Source: JBBRMY01 sp038230595 (GTDB lineage: Bacteria > Bacteroidota > Ignavibacteria > Tepidaquicellales > Tepidaquicellaceae). From it: a DNA stretch of 28,195 nt. The notes under the pieces are model-generated. The model saw only the letters and a list, made by a program, of their open reading frames with translations, had not been told where the DNA came from and searched no databases. The DNA is taken from positions 1 to 28,195 of the forward strand of contig JBBRMY010000017.1 in NCBI GenBank assembly GCA_038230595.1, read 5' to 3'. The position numbers were made by a program, and so were the translations under genes. Shown piece after piece: positions 22,562-28,195 of this stretch (position 1 is the first letter of the stretch; every line of letters starts with the position of its first letter).

Positions 22562-24697
22562 TTGAAAATGGATATAAAGTATTTAAAAGGTATCGGAGAT
22601 AAGAGGGCAGAGGCATTTGAAAAACTGGGGATCAGATCGATCCATGATTTTAAGAATTTTATTCCAAGAAACTATATAAGGAAGATAAACATATGTAATA
22701 TTAAGGATAACAAGGGAAATACTGTATTAGTTCTCGGAAGGGTTGTTGATATTGCTCAACCCAGGAAATCGAATCATCCCACGATTGTGTCTGTTAAGGA
22801 TGTAACCGGAGTTGTGGAAATGCCCATTTTCGGAAGATCAGAATTCGGAGCGAAGAAATTCGTTTTAAATGATCTTTATTTGTTTTCAGGAAAAGTGCCT
22901 GAAAATTATTATTATTCTACTAATCATCTTGATTACAGAGACCATTTAAAGATAAATGAAAATGACCAGAATGATCTCGATTTTCTGAAATTCGAATATT
23001 TTCCAGTTTATGAGCTTTCAGGGTACTTAAAAAAAACCTGGGTTAAGCCACTGCTGCTTACAAAAATATTATTTAATGCTTTCCGGTATTTAATAAACAA
23101 TCAGCCTGAGACGTTTGAAGAAACAATTCCTGAAAATCTTTTAAAAAATGAAAATTATTTCAGCAGGCGTGATGCTATATTAAGAATAAATTTCCCTCAT
23201 AAATTTGATGATATAGAAAATGCAAGACGAAGGCTTTCCTTTGAAGAATTATTTTACATGGAAATAATTATTGCCTTAAAGAAGTATATGACAAGGCACG
23301 AAACAAAAGGAATAAAATTTGAGAAAACACCGGAGAATTTCAATAAGTCATTTAAGGAAATGATCGAATTCGAGCTGACAGGTTCTCAGAATAAAGTGGT
23401 TAGTGAAATATATACCGATATGCATTCAGGTATAGTTATGAACAGATTGCTTCAAGGGGATGTGGGGAGTGGAAAAACAATTGTTTCTCTTTATGCAATA
23501 TTGTTGTCAGTTTTTAATGGATATCAAAGTGCGCTTATGTGTCCCACAGAAATACTTGCTGAGCAGCATTATAATACTATTAAGATGTATCTTGAAAGAT
23601 ATAATTCTTTGTCTGGTAATGGAAAAGAAGTAAAGTGCGTGCTGCTGACAGGCAAGAAAAAGACAAAGATAAAAAATGAAATATTGAATGAAATTGAAAC
23701 AGGGGAAGCTGATATTATCATAGGTACACATGCATTAATTCAGGAAGCAGTAAAATATAAAAACTTAGGATTTGTAGTAATTGATGAACAGCATAAATTC
23801 GGAGTGATGCAGCGGGCAAAGATAAAAGAAAAAGGATTGAATCCGGATGTTCTTGTTATGACGGCTACTCCTATACCAAGGACACTTGCATTGACAGTTT
23901 ACGGAGATCTAGATATTTCTATAATTGATGAGATACCTGGAAACAGAAAGCCAGTTAAGACTGTACTAAGAAGTGATGCAGATAAAGAAAAAATATTTGA
24001 TTTTGTTCGTGAAAAAGTAAAAGAAGGAAAGCAGATATATATTGTTTATCCGATAATTGAAGATTCGGAAAGTCTTGATCTTAAATCTGCTGAACAGAAT
24101 TATTCGCTGCTGAGTAAAAATATTTTTCCTGATCTGAAAGTTGAATTGCTTCATGGAAGAATGAGTCCTGAGATGAAAGAAGAAGTAATGAAGAATTTTA
24201 AGGAAAATAAAACAGACATATTAGTTTCTACAACTGTAATAGAAGTGGGTATCGATATACCAAATGCAACAGTAATGATAATTGAAGAAGCTCAGAGATT
24301 CGGTATTTCACAACTTCACCAACTTCGGGGAAGAGTAGGAAGATCCGATGAACAGTCTTTTTGTATTATGGTCGCAAATTTAAAAGAAGAAACTGAAGAG
24401 GGAATTTCAAAGAAGCGTTTGAATATTCTTTGCGAAACTAATGACGGATTTAAGCTGGCTGAAGCTGATATGGAAATAAGAGGACCGGGAGAATTCTTTG
24501 GATTAAGGCAGTCAGGTATCCTGAATTTTACGAGTACTGACCTTGTAAAAGATAAAGACCTGCTTATTAGAGTAAGAGAAACAGCTTTTAAACTGGTAAA
24601 TGAAGATCCTTTACTGAAAAATCCTGAAAATCAGATCATTAAAAAATATATTACTAATAATCTTCAGGATTCTTTATATTTGCTGAAAATTGCCTGA
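22562..24697 (+). CDS. recG: ATP-dependent DNA helicase RecG
   Basis: A 711-residue superfamily 2 helicase, close to the usual 690-710 of RecG. The N-terminal wedge domain includes KYLKGIGDKRAEAFEKLGI (residues 6-24), a DNA-binding hairpin motif, and the OB-fold VLVLGRVVDIAQPR. Helicase motifs follow in order: Walker A GDVGSGKT (299-306), APTEILAEQH-like CPTEILAEQH (327-336), GTHALIQ (388-394), DEQHKFGVMQR (408-418), TATPIPRTLAL (434-444), TTVIEVGIDIP and QLHQLRGRVGRSDEQ. RecG reverses stalled replication forks and processes branched recombination intermediates in the cytoplasm. Two starts fit: TTG at 22562 or ATG at 22568; the difference is two residues. The next gene, a glycosylphosphotransferase, begins 90 bases downstream and is functionally unrelated. 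Confidence 0.96.
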   Translation: MKMDIKYLKGIGDKRAEAFEKLGIRSIHDFKNFIPRNYIRKINICNIKDNKGNTVLVLGRVVDIAQPRKSNHPTIVSVKDVTGVVEMPIFGRSEFGAKKFVLNDLYLFSGKVPENYYYSTNHLDYRDHLKINENDQNDLDFLKFEYFPVYELSGYLKKTWVKPLLLTKILFNAFRYLINNQPETFEETIPENLLKNENYFSRRDAILRINFPHKFDDIENARRRLSFEELFYMEIIIALKKYMTRHETKGIKFEKTPENFNKSFKEMIEFELTGSQNKVVSEIYTDMHSGIVMNRLLQGDVGSGKTIVSLYAILLSVFNGYQSALMCPTEILAEQHYNTIKMYLERYNSLSGNGKEVKCVLLTGKKKTKIKNEILNEIETGEADIIIGTHALIQEAVKYKNLGFVVIDEQHKFGVMQRAKIKEKGLNPDVLVMTATPIPRTLALTVYGDLDISIIDEIPGNRKPVKTVLRSDADKEKIFDFVREKVKEGKQIYIVYPIIEDSESLDLKSAEQNYSLLSKNIFPDLKVELLHGRMSPEMKEEVMKNFKENKTDILVSTTVIEVGIDIPNATVMIIEEAQRFGISQLHQLRGRVGRSDEQSFCIMVANLKEETEEGISKKRLNILCETNDGFKLAEADMEIRGPGEFFGLRQSGILNFTSTDLVKDKDLLIRVRETAFKLVNEDPLLKNPENQIIKKYITNNLQDSLYLLKIA

Positions 24698-24787
24698 AGA
24701 ACTGATAAAGAATGTAAATTTTGACATTAAATTTTTTAGATATAATACGTATTTTTATATGATATTACTTACAAATATTAAGAGAAA

Positions 24788-26197
24788 TTGAAAAAAAGAG
24801 ATCTAAATATAGAATTAATTATTCCTGTATTAACTATACTTTCAGACTGCGTCTGTATAATACTTGCATATTTAATTTCATTCTGGTTCAGATTTGAATC
24901 AAATCTAATATCATTTGCAGATCCTTATATACCCCCATTAAAAGATTATTTAGTATTAGCATTTATAACGCTTCCTCTTTGGATAATGTTCTTTCACAGG
25001 AACAGGCTTTATAATATGAAAAGAAATGTTTTTATTGCTGATGAATTTTTCACAGTTATAAAAAGCGTCAGCATTGCAGTAGTAATAATAATGGGGATAT
25101 TATTCTTTTACCGTACATTAACCTATTCAAGAATTGTTCTTGTATTCGTTTGGATCTCTTCCATTGCATTAATCACTATATTAAGATATTGGCTTTTAAA
25201 GCTTGAAAAAACGCTTCATACTAAAGGTATAGGAGTTGTAAATGCGGCTATCATTGGAAATAATGAAATGGCCTCTAAAATATATGAAAAGTTAAAACGG
25301 GATAAGTTTGTCGGCTATAATATTGTTGGCTTTTTTTCCTATGAAAACAATGAAAATGTAATTGATGAAAATCTTAATTTAGGTGATTATTCACAGCTTC
25401 CGAATATTGTAAGGAAATATAATATTGAAAAGCTTATAATATCAATTTCATCAAATGAACATGAATTCCTTATTAATATACTGAAAATTACCGAAGGACT
25501 AAATATTGAACTGATGCTTGCTCCGGATTTTATTGAAATGATCACAAGCACATTAAAACTTGAGGAAGTAGACGGAATTCCTTTTATGAAAATTAAATCT
25601 GTTCCTATGACGATCTGGAACAGGCTTTCAAAAAGAACATTTGATATTGTTGTTTCCTTATTTATATTATTGGTAATATCGCCTGTAATGATCCTGGTAT
25701 CTATAATGATAAAATTAACTTCAAAAGGACCTTTATTTTATGAGCAGGAAAGGATCAGTCTGGATAATCAGAAATTCATGATGCTTAAGTTCAGGTCTAT
25801 GAGAACTGATGCAGAAAAAGACGGACCACAGATGACAATGAAATATGATGACAGATATACTTCAATCGGGAAAGTTTTAAGAAAATACAGTCTGGATGAA
25901 CTTCCTCAGTTCATAAATGTACTAAAAGGTGATATGAGTATCGTAGGACCCAGACCTGAAAGAGAATATTTCATTTCTATAATGAAGAATTCTATTCATA
26001 AGTATCTTGAGCGACATAGAATGAAATGCGGAATTACAGGGTGGGCGCAGGTAAATGGCTTAAGAGGCACAAATACTCCTCTGCAGACAAGAATTGACTA
26101 TGATCTGTATTATATTGAGAACTGGTCAATAGCATTTGATATGAAAATTATATTCAAGACTGTAAAAGAAATGTTTTTTTCAAAAGAGGCATTTTAA
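24788..26197 (+). CDS. Undecaprenyl-phosphate glycosylphosphotransferase (sugar transferase)
   Basis: A 469-residue inner-membrane protein starting with TTG. Four N-terminal membrane segments lie at about residues 8-30, 53-70, 92-108 and 114-134, followed by a CoA-binding/Rossmann-like domain (about 148-225, GVVNAAIIGNNEMASKIYEKL) and a C-terminal bacterial sugar transferase domain (about 280-465). The last includes a re-entrant helix FDIVVSLFILLVISPVMIL, FRSMR (335-339), SLDELPQ with the Asp370-Glu371 catalytic pair, SIVGPRP (384-390) and GITGWAQVNGLRG (415-427). Such WcaJ/WbaP-type enzymes start capsule, exopolysaccharide or O-antigen synthesis by moving a hexose-1-phosphate onto undecaprenyl phosphate; the sugar here is unknown. 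No further polysaccharide genes follow in the window, although two GT4-like enzymes occur upstream. Confidence 0.92.
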   Translation: MKKRDLNIELIIPVLTILSDCVCIILAYLISFWFRFESNLISFADPYIPPLKDYLVLAFITLPLWIMFFHRNRLYNMKRNVFIADEFFTVIKSVSIAVVIIMGILFFYRTLTYSRIVLVFVWISSIALITILRYWLLKLEKTLHTKGIGVVNAAIIGNNEMASKIYEKLKRDKFVGYNIVGFFSYENNENVIDENLNLGDYSQLPNIVRKYNIEKLIISISSNEHEFLINILKITEGLNIELMLAPDFIEMITSTLKLEEVDGIPFMKIKSVPMTIWNRLSKRTFDIVVSLFILLVISPVMILVSIMIKLTSKGPLFYEQERISLDNQKFMMLKFRSMRTDAEKDGPQMTMKYDDRYTSIGKVLRKYSLDELPQFINVLKGDMSIVGPRPEREYFISIMKNSIHKYLERHRMKCGITGWAQVNGLRGTNTPLQTRIDYDLYYIENWSIAFDMKIIFKTVKEMFFSKEAF

Positions 26198-26213
26198 ATT
26201 AACAATATAAAGA

Positions 26214-26582
26214 ATGATAGCTGTAGTTTTATTTTATCTTCATACTATTTTTGCAGTTTATGCATTTTGCAAATCATACCAGGATGAAGGCTTTCTACAG
26301 GCATTTCTGAATGTTGGGTTTATTATAATTTTGTTCTCTGTAGGATGGACAATTTCAGATCTACTCACAGGCTTTATTATTTCAGATAATGGATATATTA
26401 TAAATATTCCGAAAAATATTATTATTCAATCATTATTAAAAATATCAGGTTTTTTCACTCCGCTTCAGGGAAAAGGAATTCTTTATCCTAAAGATTCTGT
26501 TTCTTTAATAGCACTTACAGTTACAGAATATTATTTTTATAAATTCTTTTTTAGAGAAGTTTCTTCTTCCAAGAAAATATAG
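26214..26582 (+). CDS. Hypothetical inner-membrane protein, 122 aa
   Basis: A 122-residue hydrophobic protein I do not recognise. Three candidate membrane segments are visible: about 3-18, 28-54 (FLNVGFIIILFSVGWTISDLL), and a weaker one near 97-112 before a basic end (SSSKKI). Between them is a short region with GKGILYPKDS. It follows the glycosylphosphotransferase gene by 16 bases and precedes the Omp28-like gene by 13 bases, so the three are probably one operon. A supporting role in cell-surface glycan or protein export is inference from location only. Confidence 0.6.
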   Translation: MIAVVLFYLHTIFAVYAFCKSYQDEGFLQAFLNVGFIIILFSVGWTISDLLTGFIISDNGYIINIPKNIIIQSLLKISGFFTPLQGKGILYPKDSVSLIALTVTEYYFYKFFFREVSSSKKI

Positions 26583-26595
26583 TCAGGATTAAATT

Positions 26596-28195
26596 ATGAT
26601 CGCATCTATGAAAATGCTGGTATTTCTGGCCTTAGCAGCAATTGTTATATATTCATTTGATACAAAACCTGTAAAAAAAGAACTTGCAGAAATTTCAAAT
26701 GTAACGCTGGCATTTGTAACATATAACGGATATGGTAACAATCTTTTTATTGATAATCTAACAGCCGGAAAACGGGATACTCTTGATCTGGCTGTAATAA
26801 GCATTAATAATCCTCAAAAAGATACGATCTATAATAATGATAATTCCGGATTATTGACATTGCAGCCAACTGTAACAATAGCAAATGTCGGGAAGCAGAA
26901 TTTTGGAACATTTAAAGTGAGGTTGATCACTAATACAAACTATTCTGATACGGTAAATGTTGCCGGACTTAGCCCGGGAGCAGTTTTAGTAGTGACTTTT
27001 AAATCTTTAACTCTTGCCACGGGTGTTCAAACTAGTATGGTTGCATTTATCAGTGAGACTCCTGAAGATAACAAAAGAGGAAACGATACACTTTATCAAA
27101 ACACGATAGTTTATCCGGGAATGAAAAGAAAGATCCTGCTTGAGGAGTTTACCAGCAATACCTGTGGATCATGTGCTGTTAATAATCCTTCTCTTAATGA
27201 TTACATTAATTCAAAAATTGACTCGATAATAGCTATAAAATATCATGTTGGATTTCCTTCACCGGGGACAGATTCTATGTATGTTTCTGATTCCGCACAA
27301 ATAAATCAAAGAATAGATTATTACGAAATATCAGCCGCACCGGAAGTGATACTTGACGGGTTAACATATGTTAATCAGCCATATTCAGGCGGAAGTCTTG
27401 ATAATCCAATAGCTCAAAGGAAGCTTAACGGTACTCCTCTTAGTATTAGTGTGGCAGATACCAGAATAGCCGGAGACTCTATAAGTTCAACAATAACTTT
27501 GAATATAATTTCTCCTGTTCGGTATTCAAATTATAAGATGCGAGTAAATGCTATAGAAAGAAAAAAAACCACAGCTCCGGCACCAAACGGAGAAACGAAT
27601 TTTTATGATATTTTCCGTCACGCTTTTCCGGATATAAACGGAGTTTCTATACCCCGAAATCCCGGCACGTATACTTATAACTACAAATATAAAAGGGAAG
27701 CAAACTGGGTCGACAGCATGTTGTACACGGCAGTTTATATTCAGGATGATAATACAAGTGAAGTTTTGAATGCAGGGAAGAGCAGAAATACAGTTCTGGA
27801 CAAAAACTTTAAAAGTTTGAACAGCTTAATTCAGGCGAATAATTATCATGTAAATTTAACCGGTAAAAATGTCTGTTTGTCAGATAGACTTATTAGCCCT
27901 GGAAAAAGAAGAACAATTGTTGGTAAAGAAACAAATCAGAGTAAGCTTTTGAACTCAACATATTTCTTTGAACTTTTTGAAAACCAATTTCCTCCTGCCA
28001 GCTGGAGATTAAATAATCCAAACGGTGATATAACTTTTGCTCCATATTCAGGAGCTAACGGAATTTTGTATGGTGGAAGCAGATCAGTGTTTATGGATTT
28101 TTATGATATTTTCCGTCACGCTTTTCCGGATATAAACGGAGTTTCTATACCCCGAAATCCCGGCACGTATACTTATAACTACAAATATAAAAGGG
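26596..28195 (+). CDS. Omp28-like secreted protein with CxxC motif, incomplete
   Basis: An open frame of 533 codons running off the right edge; no stop is reached. The first 20 residues (MIASMKMLVFLALAAIVIYS) form a signal peptide. Residues 26-170 look beta-rich, like an Ig/CARDB-type domain. The central part starts KILLEEFTSNTCGSCAVNNP with the redox-type motif Cys190-Gly-Ser-Cys193, as in thioredoxin-fold Omp28-related outer-membrane proteins, and continues to AAPEVILDG. From about residue 462, NQFPPASWRLNNPNGDITFA and SRSVFMDFYD look like the start of a choice-of-anchor J (MAM-like) domain. Beyond residue 501 the sequence repeats residues 335-368 exactly and is probably not real. A T9SS tail would be expected but is absent. 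An AGGATT before the ATG supports the start. Confidence 0.75.
   Translation, partial: MIASMKMLVFLALAAIVIYSFDTKPVKKELAEISNVTLAFVTYNGYGNNLFIDNLTAGKRDTLDLAVISINNPQKDTIYNNDNSGLLTLQPTVTIANVGKQNFGTFKVRLITNTNYSDTVNVAGLSPGAVLVVTFKSLTLATGVQTSMVAFISETPEDNKRGNDTLYQNTIVYPGMKRKILLEEFTSNTCGSCAVNNPSLNDYINSKIDSIIAIKYHVGFPSPGTDSMYVSDSAQINQRIDYYEISAAPEVILDGLTYVNQPYSGGSLDNPIAQRKLNGTPLSISVADTRIAGDSISSTITLNIISPVRYSNYKMRVNAIERKKTTAPAPNGETNFYDIFRHAFPDINGVSIPRNPGTYTYNYKYKREANWVDSMLYTAVYIQDDNTSEVLNAGKSRNTVLDKNFKSLNSLIQANNYHVNLTGKNVCLSDRLISPGKRRTIVGKETNQSKLLNSTYFFELFENQFPPASWRLNNPNGDITFAPYSGANGILYGGSRSVFMDFYDIFRHAFPDINGVSIPRNPGTYTYNYKYKR
27599..27697 (+). repeat. 99-base direct repeat, internal copy
   Basis: This segment is identical, base for base, to 28097-28195, the last 99 bases of the window, with an offset of 498. 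It lies inside the Omp28-like gene and continues the reading frame naturally (…GEAN into the following WVDSMLYTAV), so this copy is the authentic one. Confidence 0.9.
28097..28195 (+). repeat. 99-base direct repeat, terminal copy (probable assembly artefact)
   Basis: It is an exact duplicate of 27599-27697 and ends at the final base of the window. The join is at a run ATTTTTATGAT shared by both places. An exact repeat with a length typical of an assembly word size and placed at a contig end is most easily read as a graph overlap or mis-join. The offset is a multiple of three, so the frame stays open by chance. Confidence 0.85.

Overview
The window is AT-rich and looks like a chromosomal contig from the Bacteroidota / Ignavibacteriota side of the FCB group. 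Two secreted proteins end in type IX secretion (T9SS) sorting domains of the QNYPNPFNP...MLLVK form, which is especially common in Ignavibacteria. There are two TonB-dependent receptors with carboxypeptidase-regulatory-like N-domains, several small Cys/Pro-Pro proteins of the sort found beside Bacteroidota TonB receptors, and a polyprenyl glycosylphosphotransferase. No rRNA, tRNA, CRISPR array, transposase or phage gene was seen. The assignment is inference from protein style, not a database match.

Layout. (1) Positions 1-2990 hold the 5' end of an exported minus-strand protein, a small putative zinc-ribbon protein (453-677), and a minus-strand operon (2610 to 775) of another small zinc-ribbon-like protein, an unknown 84-residue protein and a GT4-like glycosyltransferase. 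Six copies of a GTAWWACTAC motif sit in the two intergenic regions feeding these genes and suggest shared control. (2) Positions 2987-9661 hold a plus-strand cluster: a DUF4331 protein with a T9SS domain, a terminator, a TPR protein, a translationally coupled HupE/UreJ-type permease, a small membrane-anchored protein and a TonB-dependent receptor with a His-rich plug. Together they could form a surface-to-cytoplasm uptake route, possibly for a transition metal. (3) Positions 9819-11987 hold a second glycosyltransferase paralogous to the first, then almost 1 kb with little coding apart from a likely 36-residue membrane protein on the minus strand.

(4) Positions 11988-19830 form an envelope-gene region, all plus strand: a DUF2188 protein, a small Cys-rich protein, an outer-membrane barrel with a CDLCGC motif, a Tat/lipoprotein intradiol dioxygenase with an extra C-terminal domain, a Spy-like periplasmic protein, a lipoprotein, another small Cys/PP protein, and a second TonB-dependent receptor whose plug resembles ZnuD-type receptors. 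GC-richer nested palindromes occur four times before and once after the last gene pair. (5) Positions 20009-22444 encode a minus-strand M14 zinc carboxypeptidase with a T9SS domain. (6) Positions 22562-28195 are plus strand: recG, a glycosylphosphotransferase, an unknown membrane protein, and a truncated Omp28-like protein with a CxxC motif.

The last 99 bases of the window exactly repeat 27599-27697. This is best explained as an assembly artefact at the contig end, so the final part of the last gene should not be trusted.
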